From positions 1 to 53,354 of the forward strand of contig JAKQOG010000141.1 of the NCBI GenBank assembly GCA_029565395.1: 53,354 nucleotides of DNA, in the 5' to 3' direction. Within the stretch, counting starts at the first letter, position 1. The number at the start of each line of letters is the position of its first letter. The position numbers were made by a program, and so were the translations under genes. Shown one piece after another: positions 1 through 8,784 of this stretch. Below the pieces are notes generated by a model. The model did no database searches and was not told where the DNA came from. It saw only the letters and a list, made by a program, of their open reading frames with translations. Source of the DNA: Candidatus Hydrogenedentota bacterium. Lineage in GTDB: Bacteria > Hydrogenedentota > Hydrogenedentia > Hydrogenedentales > CAILVY01.

Positions 1-1226
1 CCATCCCCAACGGCATAGGCTTTGGCACGCTTATCACACAATCCATACTCCCGCAGCCAGAGCGGGGATTCCTTGGGGGCATCCGCTATCAGAAAGGGTG
101 CATCGCTGAGCCCGCGGACAATATTTTCCGCATCGAGATGCATATCGGGCGGACCTTCCATGCCTGCAATGAGTTTACTAACACGTGGCTGGTCCGTAGG
201 ATTCTGCACTTCAATCTTAAATAGATCCGCCGCGCCATTTTCCTTATAGGGAACGGTCATGGCCGTGACCTTATACAGCAGATCGTCATATTGCCACCCG
301 CCCCAAATGGCCGGATACAGGTTCTCCATCAATCCCAGTCGAAACGATTCTAGGGTATCGGGCTTGATCTCATTCTCACCGTCATAGAGCTGGAAAACCA
401 GATCAAATGCCGGATACCGGACATGCATTTCCCGGCCCATGGCATTGAAGTCCTTGTTGCCGGTGTCGAGTCCGAAGGCGCTCCACTCATTGGCCGCGCT
501 GTTGCGTCCGGGTGCGCATTCTTCGAAGGATGTCTGGAATACATCCACTCGTTTATCCACATAGTTTTTAAGAGGAAGCGGCTGATATTGCCCCTTGCCT
601 GTTTTGGAAAGCATGGCAAGTTCCTGTTGCTGCTTCATCACTTCAAGATCTTCCGTAGCCGCATGTTGGATTTCGACATTGGCGAAACAGCCCGGCTCTC
701 CATCCCAGGGCGAGAGGTAGATCTCTGTAATCTGCGCCGATTCCCAACCGAGCACCTGCCGCATGTCGTCATAGAGCCTTCGTTCCACTGGAGTCCAGGA
801 TTGGGGGAGTTCTTTGCTGACAAGCACCTCGATGGTGGGGTCCGCCGATGCGGGCTCGGACCAGTCCCCCGCGGCATATCCGAAATACCGCGTCTGATTC
901 GTCACGGTGTTTTTCAGGGTTGCCTGAAGGATGCATACACGGCCGGTTTCCTTTTTCCACGACCAACGAAGGACCGTTTCCGGCGTTATAAACAGCGGTG
1001 ATTGGATTTTTATCATGGTTTGCTGTCCACTAACGCGCACACACGGTTTTCCGTCAGAAGGCTGGGCAACAAACTCCGCAGGGCCGCCTGCCAGCACCAA
1101 ATCATTTTGCTGTGATCCCACGAGGATGGAATGAACCGCCTGATAGGCGGTTTTTTCTTGGGATGCAACGGGGATGATCAAATTGTTGGCGGAAAGTATC
1201 GCGCAGAGCGCAAGTATGGTCCACAT
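1..1226 (-). CDS. secreted protein of unknown function, C-terminus beyond left edge
   Basis: The minus-strand frame is open from an ATG at 1226 to the edge of the window, about 408 codons, with no stop, so the 3' end is missing. The start is supported by an AAGGAG-like site about 10 nt upstream and by a signal peptide (MWTILALCAILSANNLIIPV, then VASQ). The mature part begins with a beta-rich segment (a repeated V.V...Q pattern and the motif RYFGYAAGDW around residue 120) and later has SPWDGEPG and QLYDGENE. I do not recognise a family. It follows the glycosidase-like lipoprotein gene by 30 bp on the same strand, so the two are probably co-transcribed and this may be an accessory glycan-binding or glycan-degrading protein. 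That role is inference from context only. Confidence 0.75.
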   Translation of the reverse strand, partial: MWTILALCAILSANNLIIPVASQEKTAYQAVHSILVGSQQNDLVLAGGPAEFVAQPSDGKPCVRVSGQQTMIKIQSPLFITPETVLRWSWKKETGRVCILQATLKNTVTNQTRYFGYAAGDWSEPASADPTIEVLVSKELPQSWTPVERRLYDDMRQVLGWESAQITEIYLSPWDGEPGCFANVEIQHAATEDLEVMKQQQELAMLSKTGKGQYQPLPLKNYVDKRVDVFQTSFEECAPGRNSAANEWSAFGLDTGNKDFNAMGREMHVRYPAFDLVFQLYDGENEIKPDTLESFRLGLMENLYPAIWGGWQYDDLLYKVTAMTVPYKENGAADLFKIEVQNPTDQPRVSKLIAGMEGPPDMHLDAENIVRGLSDAPFLIADAPKESPLWLREYGLCDKRAKAYAVGD

Positions 1227-1256
1227 TGGCCAGCCACTCCTTTTTAAAACCGCTGT

Positions 1257-3698
1257 TTAGAATTTTATCCAGGCCATGTCATGCACGGCGAGTTCCACCG
1301 TACTGTGTTTTTTCGCATTGATACCCACCATCACCGAGCGTATATTTTGGGGTTGAAGCGCGTGGTCGGGATCTTCCTTGGAATACGAACCCCACGTCGC
1401 GTTGTTAAAAAGGGCGACGATCCGCTGTGGTTCTTGCGGCGAGTTTTTCAACGGCAGTCTGACCACGTACATCGCGCCGTTGTCTTCGATGAATTGCACA
1501 TGTACATCGCCCTCGCCTTTTGGCAGAGACAGACAAACCGACAGGCCTTCCATGGAAGCATCGGGAACCTCTTCGGGCTGCAATTTCAGGACGGGATATC
1601 CCCAGGGATCCGAATCGCCGAACTGCATGGTGAATGACACGCCGTCCTTCAGGGGCTGATGCGTTCCTGAAGCGCCCGCGGAGACATTATCCTTCCACTG
1701 ATCAGACGTGCGCGCGGAAGCAACAGGTGTAGTGACAGATGGCGCAAGGGATTCCTGTGTGGCAACCAGTCGAAACGCCAGAACGGGTTTGCCTGCCGGA
1801 CCGAAATCCCCGCGCAAAACAACCCATCCACCGGAAGCGGATTCGCGAGACGAAGCGGGAAGCGTAGTTTTGAGAGATAGGGCAATACGCTCGAAAGGCG
1901 GAATGGTAACGACGTCAGGAACAACAGAGACATTCCACCCGGTTGGGAGTTCTTCCATCAGGATTTTTCCGGACACTGCGTGCTTGCTGAAGTTATAGAG
2001 GTGTACTGGAATGTCCGTCTCCTGGCCAGCGGGGATTTCGTGCGCCTGCTTATTGAGGCAAGTTGCGATTTGCGGCATTTCGAGTTGCATCACGACAGGC
2101 GAGGGTTCACCGGGCTTGAATTCACTGAGCGCAGGCAATGGCTCCAAAGAAAGTTTTGCGCATTCCCCTTTTGGCAACACGATAAAATATGCTGCTTTAT
2201 CCAGCTTCTCCAGCACAGTTGTTGGTTGGGGGCGTCCGAGATAATCATACACCGCAATCACCGGCAGGGATTTTGGAAGAGGATTTTCCTTCGGCGTTTC
2301 CGACCAGATAACGAGCACTTCCCGATCCGTTCCGTCCGGACGCGCCTGGAATGCATATACATAGGGGCCGTCTTTATCCACGGGGGCCAAACGCCCGAGG
2401 CATTGTGCACCCGCGAGGAGACGTCCTACGGCCGCCAGCGCCACATAGCCCGGACGCGGCGTCTGATCGTGTCTCAGTAGCCCGAACTGATGGACGTTTT
2501 CGAGATAGTTGCCGAGAATGAAAAAGAAATGGCGGTTCACCCCGGCATAGAGGCTGCTGGCGTAGGATCGCGCGATAAACCGGGCCTGATCGAGTTCCTG
2601 TTCCGGCGTCAGTTCTCCCCCTTTGGAATCCTTGATGAAATGCAGGCCGATACCGCATTCACTCAGCCAGATGGGACGCCCCGAAGCGGCCGTACGCGCA
2701 TGCTCAAATCCTTTAAGATACGTTCGTGGCGGATCGTAGGTGTGGATGTTGTAGGTTTCAAAATATGGCCAAGTCTCGTTTTTCAGGACGCCTTCGCCTT
2801 CAAGTTGCGACGTGCCGCCCGCAAACACATTCCAGGAAACCAACACATCAGGATCGCCTGCCTTGAGACCCCAGTAGGCCGCTTTTTGCAAAGAGCACAT
2901 CTCGTCAATGGTATGCCCGCCAAAATTGGGGATATTCGCTTCATTCCAGGGCTCCCAGGCTGGCACCATGCCTTTGAAGCGCTGCGCCATCGCCTTGCAG
3001 AAAGAATATTCATCGCGCAAATCCCTGGGGAAGCGCGACGCGGCCGATTCGCCGTCCAATTCCCGTTGGAGCGCCCAATCCGGTGTTCGGTGGAATACCT
3101 GCAGGTTTTTTAGTCCGTAACGATGTTGAATTTCCGCGGCGGTGTCGTAATTTCCAGTTGTTGCGAACGTGCCTTTGGCGGGTTCCAGTTCGTGCCAGGA
3201 CATACGATCTCGAATCCAGTTCACGCCTGCCAAGGCGGCCAGTTGCGCGAAACGTTCCTGTTTTGCGGGATCGTTTCGTGCGAACCACGCAGTGGCGGAA
3301 TCCACACAGATCGGCGAATCCTGCGGGGTGGGTTCCGGCAGCGATGCCAGCACCGCGAAGGTGGTCCAATGCACGGACTGCTGTTGTGCATTGAAAAATT
3401 CCATGCGATACCAGCCCACACCGAGGCCGCCAGGACATGCAGGATTGTCCTTCCCTTCGCGAATTACGGTATTCGCATCGTCCGTGACACGCCATGATAC
3501 GGACGTCTCAGGAACAGGTATCAGGATGTTTTCTTTTTCCAAAAAAACATTGCCGGGATGTCCCGCGCCCGGTGCGGGGAGTGTGCGTGAAATGATCTTC
3601 GCATCATGCCAGAGGGAAGGTTCCGTGTGGCCTTGTTTGGAGACACAGGCGCAGAGGATGCAAGACAAGCTGACTAAACAAGCAAGGCCTTTATTCAT
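1257..3698 (-). CDS. clan GH-A-like glycoside hydrolase lipoprotein
   Basis: This is an 813-residue protein. The chosen ATG at 3698 is preceded by AAGGG and gives a lipoprotein signal ending in the lipobox LCAC; the frame stays open 18 codons further upstream without a better start. After an N-terminal beta region (about 30-130) comes a TIM-barrel-like domain. It shows WEPWNEAN, whose E at about 253 fits the acid/base, and WLSECGIG, whose E at about 347 fits the nucleophile. The spacing of about 94 residues suits retaining clan GH-A enzymes such as GH39 or GH5. The C-terminal 350 residues look like beta-sandwich modules. It is probably anchored outside the cytoplasm and acts on a polysaccharide or oligosaccharide. 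The substrate cannot be read from the sequence. The unknown secreted gene at 1-1226 follows in the same transcription unit. Confidence 0.8.
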   Translation of the reverse strand: MNKGLACLVSLSCILCACVSKQGHTEPSLWHDAKIISRTLPAPGAGHPGNVFLEKENILIPVPETSVSWRVTDDANTVIREGKDNPACPGGLGVGWYRMEFFNAQQQSVHWTTFAVLASLPEPTPQDSPICVDSATAWFARNDPAKQERFAQLAALAGVNWIRDRMSWHELEPAKGTFATTGNYDTAAEIQHRYGLKNLQVFHRTPDWALQRELDGESAASRFPRDLRDEYSFCKAMAQRFKGMVPAWEPWNEANIPNFGGHTIDEMCSLQKAAYWGLKAGDPDVLVSWNVFAGGTSQLEGEGVLKNETWPYFETYNIHTYDPPRTYLKGFEHARTAASGRPIWLSECGIGLHFIKDSKGGELTPEQELDQARFIARSYASSLYAGVNRHFFFILGNYLENVHQFGLLRHDQTPRPGYVALAAVGRLLAGAQCLGRLAPVDKDGPYVYAFQARPDGTDREVLVIWSETPKENPLPKSLPVIAVYDYLGRPQPTTVLEKLDKAAYFIVLPKGECAKLSLEPLPALSEFKPGEPSPVVMQLEMPQIATCLNKQAHEIPAGQETDIPVHLYNFSKHAVSGKILMEELPTGWNVSVVPDVVTIPPFERIALSLKTTLPASSRESASGGWVVLRGDFGPAGKPVLAFRLVATQESLAPSVTTPVASARTSDQWKDNVSAGASGTHQPLKDGVSFTMQFGDSDPWGYPVLKLQPEEVPDASMEGLSVCLSLPKGEGDVHVQFIEDNGAMYVVRLPLKNSPQEPQRIVALFNNATWGSYSKEDPDHALQPQNIRSVMVGINAKKHSTVELAVHDMAWIKF

Positions 3699-3788
3699 TA
3701 CACGGTCCCTTTCGAAGGAGAAGAAACTGGATTCTTCACGGGTTGTCATCATTGCCTGTTGTTACTATGAAAAACTCGTTCTGTTGAT

Positions 3789-3817
3789 ACTATGAGCAAG
3801 CATACCATGCCTTTCAA
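3789..3817 (-). promoter_or_regulatory. candidate sigma70 promoter for the GH-A lipoprotein
   Basis: Read on the minus strand this is TTGAAA, a 17-nt spacer and CATAGT. It lies about 90 nt upstream of the ATG at 3698 and is divergent from the GH4 promoter about 80 bp away. The match is by eye. Confidence 0.45.
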
Positions 3818-3894
3818 GTTTGCCGCTGCATTGACCATTTGAAAAGGGGAGGGAAGAATTCGCCCTATATGTACCGAACCCTATAGGAAATGTT

Positions 3895-3923
3895 TTGATT
3901 GTTTTGTTCCAAGGAGGCATAAT
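3895..3923 (+). promoter_or_regulatory. candidate sigma70 promoter for the GH4 operon
   Basis: TTGATT, a 17-nt spacer and CATAAT lie 45 bp upstream of the GH4 start. The spacing is ideal and both hexamers differ from consensus by one or two bases. Confidence 0.55.
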
Positions 3924-3967
3924 CCGTTCTTTCAAAGGCATGATGAAGTGAATGAGGAGTGAAGACT

Positions 3968-5293
3968 ATGGCAAAAGTAGCATTTATCGGCGCGGGGAGT
4001 TTGGGATTTACGCGGGGACTGGTGCGGGATCTGTTGACGTTTCCGCTTCTGAAGGATGCGACGATTTCGCTGATGGATATTGATCCGGAGCGGTTGGATT
4101 TTGCCTATAAGGCGGTGAAGACGATTGTGGAGCGGGGGCAGTATCCGGCGAAGGTGGAGGCGACGCTGGATCGAAAAGCGGCGCTGAAAGGCGCGGATGC
4201 GGTGTGCTGCACAATTCTCTGCGGGGCGGTACAGGTCTGGCGGCATGATATCGAGGTGCCGAAGAAATATGGGGTGGACACAAATATCGGGGATACGCGG
4301 GGTCCGAGCGGGGTGTTCCGGGCGCTGCGGACAATCCCGGCGATGGTGAGCCTGTGCAAGGATATGGAGCGGTATTGTCCGGATGCGCTGCTGCTGAATT
4401 ATACGAATCCGATGGCGATGTTGTGCCGGGCGATGCAGCGGACGTCAAAGATTCAACTGACGGGGCTGTGTCATAGTGTGCAGGGGACGGCGGAGATGCT
4501 GGCGGAGTGGATTGGCGCGCCGATGAGCGAGATCACGTACCGGTGCGCGGGGATCAATCATCAGGCGTGGTACCTGGATTTCAAGCGGAAGGGAAAGGAT
4601 GCATATCCGGCGATCCGCAAGGCGGTGGCGCGTCCGGAAATCTACAAGGCGGAATTGGTGCGGAATGAGATGTTCCTGCATCTGGGGTATTACGTGACGG
4701 AGTCAAGCGGGCATAACAGTGAGTATAATTGGTGGTTCCGGAAGCGTCCGGACCTCATTCAAAAATATTGCACGAAGAGCACGAATTGGAATCCGGGGGA
4801 GTATGCGTACATCTTGAAAGAGTACATGCGCCGGGAGAAGTGCTGGAAGAAAGAGGTGAAGGAGTGGTTTAAGCAGGGCGCGCCGATGCCGCTGGAGCGG
4901 GGTCATGAATACGCGGCGTACATTATCAATGCGCGCTTGGGCGGGGACCCGTTTGAATTTAATGGGAATGTGCCGAACACGGGCCTGGTGCCGAATCTGC
5001 CGCAGGACGCATGCGTGGAGGTCCCGGTGGTGGCGAATAAGCGGGGTCTGAATTCGATCTATGTGGGACCGCTCCCGCCGCAGTGTGCCGCGCTGAATAA
5101 TGTCAGTATCGCGGTGGAGGAGATGGCGGTGGAAGCCGCGCTCACCGGGAACCCGGAACTGGTCTTTCACGCGATCGCATATGATCCGTTAACGGCGGCG
5201 GTGCTCTCGCTGGCGGAGATCAAAAAGATGGTGAAGGAGATGTTTGAGAAAAATAAGAATCATCTGCCGCAGTTTAAGAAACTTAACTTCTAA
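3968..5293 (+). CDS. melA: GH4 family alpha-galactosidase-like hydrolase
   Basis: This 441-residue cytoplasmic enzyme belongs to glycoside hydrolase family 4, which cleaves glycosides by an NAD+- and divalent-metal-dependent redox mechanism. The Rossmann motif GAGSLGF is at residues 8-14. The family motifs [15 protein letters not shown] (metal-binding Cys) and [10 protein letters not shown] (metal-binding His) follow in order. The CHSV form and the YRCAGINH segment resemble MelA-type alpha-galactosidases more than the 6-phospho-glycosidase members, but substrate remains inference. The ATG at 3968 is preferred over the in-frame GTG at 3959 because GAGGAG at 3954-3959 is correctly spaced for it. 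Codon use leans strongly to G-ending codons (gcg, cgg) compared with later genes. The downstream isomerase-like gene is probably in the same operon. Confidence 0.85.
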   Translation: MAKVAFIGAGSLGFTRGLVRDLLTFPLLKDATISLMDIDPERLDFAYKAVKTIVERGQYPAKVEATLDRKAALKGADAVCCTILCGAVQVWRHDIEVPKKYGVDTNIGDTRGPSGVFRALRTIPAMVSLCKDMERYCPDALLLNYTNPMAMLCRAMQRTSKIQLTGLCHSVQGTAEMLAEWIGAPMSEITYRCAGINHQAWYLDFKRKGKDAYPAIRKAVARPEIYKAELVRNEMFLHLGYYVTESSGHNSEYNWWFRKRPDLIQKYCTKSTNWNPGEYAYILKEYMRREKCWKKEVKEWFKQGAPMPLERGHEYAAYIINARLGGDPFEFNGNVPNTGLVPNLPQDACVEVPVVANKRGLNSIYVGPLPPQCAALNNVSIAVEEMAVEAALTGNPELVFHAIAYDPLTAAVLSLAEIKKMVKEMFEKNKNHLPQFKKLNF

Positions 5294-5363
5294 GAGATTT
5301 TTCTGAACCTTCTTTTTTTTCGGGAGAAAAGAAAGAAGCAAAGAAAAGCCGGGATAACAGATT

Positions 5364-5388
5364 CGTTCCCAAGTGCAACTTGGGAACG
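5364..5388. repeat. 25-bp dispersed palindrome, isolated copy
   Basis: Arms CGTTCCCAAGT and ACTTGGGAACG flank a 3-nt centre. It lies between GH4 and the isomerase-like gene. The same palindrome recurs at 25535, 25618, 25863, 25925, 26008 and, degenerate, at 26701. The stretch just before it (about 5310-5350) is A-rich and forms an imperfect CTTCTTT/AAAGAAG hairpin that may act as a weak terminator. Confidence 0.85.
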
Positions 5389-5408
5389 AGCAACAAGAGG
5401 AGGTGGGA

Positions 5409-6233
5409 ATGGCACAGCCAATTACGGATTACTCACGGTTATGCATTCATACGATGACGACGAAGCCGTGGTCGTTGAAGGAAGCCGCCGATGCATACGC
5501 CAAGGCGGGTGTAGCGGGAATCACGGTGTGGCGTCAGCATCTGGAGCCGTTTGGGGCGAAAGAGGCGGGAACCATCATGCGTGATTCGGGACTGAAGGTG
5601 GTGAGCCTGTGCCGGGGCGGTTTCTTTCCGGCCACAAGCAGTGCGGCGCGGGAGGAAGCGAAGACGGATAACCGCCGGGCCATTGACGAGGCGGCGGAAA
5701 TCGGCGCGCCGCTGGTGGTATTGGTGTGCGGGGCGGTTCCCGGCATACCGCTGCCCGTCGCGCGGCAGCAAATCATCGATGGCATTGCGTCGGTGCTGCC
5801 GCATGCCAAAGCGGCGGGCGTGAAACTGTCGATTGAGCCGTTACACCCGATGTTTGCGGACAACCGATCAGCAGTAAATACGCTGGAGCAGGCCAATAAC
5901 ATGGTGGTCGCGCTGGGCAGCGAATGGGCCGGGGTTACGGTGGATGTCTATCATCTGTGGTGGGATGCGCATCTGGAAGCGGAAATCGGGCGCGCGGGGA
6001 AAAATATCCTCTCGTTTCATGTATGCGACTGGCGTACGCCCACGCGCGATCTCTTGAATGATCGCGGGATGATGGGCGAAGGCTGCATCAATATTCCGCA
6101 GATCCGCGGTTGGGTGGAGCGCGCGGGATTCAACGGCTTCATTGAAGTGGAGATTTTTTCAAACGAGTTCTGGGCACAGGATCAGCAGCAACTGCTGCAC
6201 CGTATTCAGCGCGCCTATCGTTCGCACGTTTAG
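5409..6233 (+). CDS. sugar phosphate isomerase/epimerase-like TIM barrel protein
   Basis: This 274-residue protein is of the xylose isomerase-like/AP endonuclease 2 TIM-barrel superfamily. The ATG at 5409 follows a very strong ribosome site (AGAGGAGG). No signal peptide is present, so it is cytoplasmic. Superfamily landmarks are LSIEPLHP near residue 152 (metal-ligand Glu), TVDVYHLWWD near 190, SFHVCDW near 215 and a terminal FIEVEIF with the last metal-ligand Glu. These proteins isomerise or epimerise free or modified sugars. Position after GH4 suggests action on a sugar released by that enzyme, but the exact substrate is unknown. A palindromic repeat sits in the 115-bp gap between the two genes. 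Confidence 0.8.
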   Translation: MAQPITDYSRLCIHTMTTKPWSLKEAADAYAKAGVAGITVWRQHLEPFGAKEAGTIMRDSGLKVVSLCRGGFFPATSSAAREEAKTDNRRAIDEAAEIGAPLVVLVCGAVPGIPLPVARQQIIDGIASVLPHAKAAGVKLSIEPLHPMFADNRSAVNTLEQANNMVVALGSEWAGVTVDVYHLWWDAHLEAEIGRAGKNILSFHVCDWRTPTRDLLNDRGMMGEGCINIPQIRGWVERAGFNGFIEVEIFSNEFWAQDQQQLLHRIQRAYRSHV

Positions 6234-6290
6234 AACCGCCCGTCCGAATGTATGGGCGGAGCGGTTGCCTTTGTGGTGAAGGAAAATGGA

Positions 6291-6332
6291 ACAACGCCCC
6301 GCAGGGTGTTGCGCCTTGCGGGGCGTTTTACA
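6291..6332. terminator. bidirectional intrinsic terminator
   Basis: A GC-rich stem (CGCCCCGC.AGG pairing with CCTTGCGGGGCG, one bulge, loop about 9 nt) is followed by TTTTA on the plus strand. It lies between the convergent isomerase-like gene (ends 6233) and the secreted protein gene (ends 6350) and can serve both. Confidence 0.85.
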
Positions 6333-6349
6333 GGAGAATCACAGTGCCA

Positions 6350-6832
6350 CTATTTCGTGGGAGCCGCTGCTGACGCCGGTGAGGGATCCGGCGCAGGGTT
6401 AGATGTGGAGTTGGGTGCTTTGGGTGAGGGGTTGTGATGAGGGGAGGGGGAGTGGGTTGCTGCAGGGTGATGTTGTTTTACAGCAGCGGTGTTCATGGGG
6501 CGTTTCTCGAAGATCGAGGTTACGTCCAATTGTGTGCGGTTCTCCTTGAGAATACCGGTGACTTCAACTTCTTTGCCCGCGAATTTCTCGGCCGCGGCCA
6601 TTTTGGGTCCGACCAACGCGAGGGTTTTGCCATTCAAGGCGTTTATGTCTTTCACTTGACGGCTCATGGCCTTGGTTACCGTAATCGATACGGTTTTCGC
6701 GCCATTCGCAGTACCGGTTTCCACTTTGCCGATGAACGTGCCATGTTCCGCAGCAGGTGGATTCGCGGCAAACGACCATCCACAGAGAGATACAACCATT
6801 ACGGCCACCAGGGCGACTGCAAGCCTTTTCAT
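6350..6832 (-). CDS. small secreted protein with OB-like core and Pro/His-rich tail
   Basis: This 160-residue protein has a clear Sec signal peptide (MKRLAVALVAVMVVSLCGWSF, cleavage after SFA). The start follows GAAAGGA at good spacing. Residues 30-115 (GTFIGKVE, TVSITVTKA, KTLALVGP, KEVEVTGIL, LDVTSIFE) alternate beta strands as in OB-fold periplasmic proteins, but I cannot assign a family. The last 50 residues are Pro, Ser and His rich (HHPAATHSPSPHHNPSP) and look disordered; a metal-binding role for the His is only a thought. It is transcribed alone and ends at the shared terminator. Confidence 0.75.
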   Translation of the reverse strand: MKRLAVALVAVMVVSLCGWSFAANPPAAEHGTFIGKVETGTANGAKTVSITVTKAMSRQVKDINALNGKTLALVGPKMAAAEKFAGKEVEVTGILKENRTQLDVTSIFEKRPMNTAAVKQHHPAATHSPSPHHNPSPKAPNSTSNPAPDPSPASAAAPTK

Positions 6833-7250
6833 ATAATTTTCCTTTCGATTGACCGGCCATTGTCATGGGCCTGGTGTCCAGGAGTTGTTTGCTGGGTATT
6901 GTTCAATGCCAGCAGGCAAATTACCTTGCCTGTGAAACCAACAGGGTCTCAATTTCCAGCGATTCAACTTCCGCACCTCTGAACAGGCATAAAATGTGCC
7001 AATGTAATTCGCGCCTCTTTGACGTGTACACAACCTTTTCAACGGATTGAACTTAGCGTGGAGTCATCCCAAAATCCGATTCCCAACCCGTCGGTTTTGG
7101 TAACGTCAAATGCCTGAAATTATCCATGGTGAAATCAAAAATGCCGCAAATGAGGCAGAAGGGACTGGAGCAAGAAGGAAACGTTTCGTTGTTTGGGGCC
7201 TCATTCCTATATACTTGCTCTTTGTTTTACGATGCAGGTGGAATTTGGAT
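6833..7250. other. 418-bp divergent intergenic region
   Basis: I see no gene here. It holds a perfect 7-bp stem (CAGGCAA and TTGCCTG, 6-nt loop) at 6913-6932, within the leader side of the small secreted gene. The frame of the M32 gene is open upstream to an ATG at 7110, but that extension lacks a ribosome site and is not conserved-looking. A weak TTGTTT/TATACT pair lies near 7190-7216 with a short 15-nt spacer. Confidence 0.4.
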
Positions 7251-8780
7251 ATGAGTAACTCAGTGTTTAATCGGTTTAAGGATCGCTTGGGCGAAGTAAT
7301 CGATGTGCAGGCGGCCATTGCGGTGTTGCATTGGGATGAGGAAGTGTATATGCCATCCAAGGCGGGGGAAGGACGGGGCCGGCAACTCGCCACCCTTTCC
7401 GCTCTTGCCCACCGGATGTTTACCTCACCAGATATGGGCGGGATGGTCGAGGAACTGCTCGGGCACGCCGACTCGCTCGATCCGGACCAACGAAAGCTGG
7501 TGGAAGAGACCTGGTATGACTACCAGCGCGCTGTCCGGCTGCCGGACACCTTTGTGGAGCGGTTTGCGGAGGAATGCAGCCGGTCGTATCACGCCTGGGT
7601 CACGGCGCGGAAGGAATCGAACTTTTCCCTCTTCCAGCCCTGCCTGGAGACGATGGTGGAATTGCTGCGGGAGAAGGCGGAATATTTGGGTTACGAGGGA
7701 TCGCCGTACAACGCTTTATTGGAAGAATTTGAGCGCGGCATGCGTATGGAAGAACTCTCTACCCTCTTCTTCAGTCTGGCGCCCCGCTTGATCGCCCTGG
7801 CGCGGCGTATCTCCGCTGCCGATCCTCCCGATACCCGCTGGCTGGATCAATCCTGGGACGAGCAATCGCAATGGAACTTCTCGCTTAATGTATTAACCGA
7901 CATGGGGTACGATTTTGAGGCGGGACGCCAGGATCGATCGGTGCATCCGTTCACCACAAATTTCGATTTATATGATGTGCGGATTACCACCCGGATCGAT
8001 CCACGCGATCTTTTCTCCGGATTGATGGGGTCGATTCATGAAGGCGGCCACGCGCTCTATGAACAGGGGTTTCTCGAAAAAGACCGGCGCACCCTGCTGG
8101 CACAAGCGCCCTCGCTGGGCATTCATGAATCGCAATCGAGGTTCTGGGAAAACATTATTGGGCGCAGCCTGCCGTTCTGGCAGCATTATCTTCCGGAACT
8201 TAAAAAACAGTATCCGGGTCAGTTGGACAGTATTACGCCGGAACAGGTGCATCGCGCGATTAACCGGGTGCGTCCTTCGTTGATACGTGTTGAAGCGGAC
8301 GAATGCACGTACAATTTGCACATCATGCTGCGTTTCGAGATAGAGGTGGCGCTGATCGAAGGGGCGATCTATGTGGAAGACGTGCCAGCCTTGTGGAACG
8401 CTAAAATGAAACAGTATCTGGGTGTCGATGTGCCCGAGGATCGTCTGGGCTGCCTGCAGGATATTCACTGGGCGCATGGGGCCATGGGCTATTTCCCCAC
8501 GTACGCCTTGGGGAATCTGTACGCGGCGCAACTACATGAAAAAATGCTCCAGGACATGCCGGAGTTCTGGAATCACATTGAACAAGGCGATTTTTCTCCG
8601 GCTCGGCAATGGCTCCGAGGCCAGGTGCATCAGGTTGGACGCCGGCAGACCGCCTCAGCGATAATAGAAGCCGCCACGGGCGCGAAACCGTCCGCGGAAC
8701 CGTTTCTACGGTATTTGTGTGGGAAATATAGTGCTTTGTATGGACTGAAAAACGTGGACATGATGAGCAGTAAGGATTGA
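7251..8780 (+). CDS. M32 family metallocarboxypeptidase (carboxypeptidase Taq-like)
   Basis: This 509-residue cytoplasmic enzyme of peptidase family M32 removes C-terminal residues from peptides using one zinc-type metal. The zinc motif HEGGH is at residues 263-267 and the third ligand is the Glu of GIHESQSR at about 293. M32 landmarks include ITTRIDP before the zinc site and the C-terminal IHWAHGAMGYFPTYALGN. The length matches the family (about 500). The ATG at 7251 has a moderate AGGTGGA site and begins at the usual family N-terminus; starting at 7110 would add 47 non-conserved residues with a membrane-like stretch. rmlD begins 4 bp after its stop, so this housekeeping peptidase is translationally linked to sugar-nucleotide genes. 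Confidence 0.92.
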   Translation: MSNSVFNRFKDRLGEVIDVQAAIAVLHWDEEVYMPSKAGEGRGRQLATLSALAHRMFTSPDMGGMVEELLGHADSLDPDQRKLVEETWYDYQRAVRLPDTFVERFAEECSRSYHAWVTARKESNFSLFQPCLETMVELLREKAEYLGYEGSPYNALLEEFERGMRMEELSTLFFSLAPRLIALARRISAADPPDTRWLDQSWDEQSQWNFSLNVLTDMGYDFEAGRQDRSVHPFTTNFDLYDVRITTRIDPRDLFSGLMGSIHEGGHALYEQGFLEKDRRTLLAQAPSLGIHESQSRFWENIIGRSLPFWQHYLPELKKQYPGQLDSITPEQVHRAINRVRPSLIRVEADECTYNLHIMLRFEIEVALIEGAIYVEDVPALWNAKMKQYLGVDVPEDRLGCLQDIHWAHGAMGYFPTYALGNLYAAQLHEKMLQDMPEFWNHIEQGDFSPARQWLRGQVHQVGRRQTASAIIEAATGAKPSAEPFLRYLCGKYSALYGLKNVDMMSSKD

Positions 8781-8784
8781 ATGC

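Noticed and set aside
7110..7250. N-terminal extension of the M32 peptidase with a membrane segment
   Set aside because: No ribosome site at 7110, and the extension lies outside the usual family length; the ATG at 7251 fits better.
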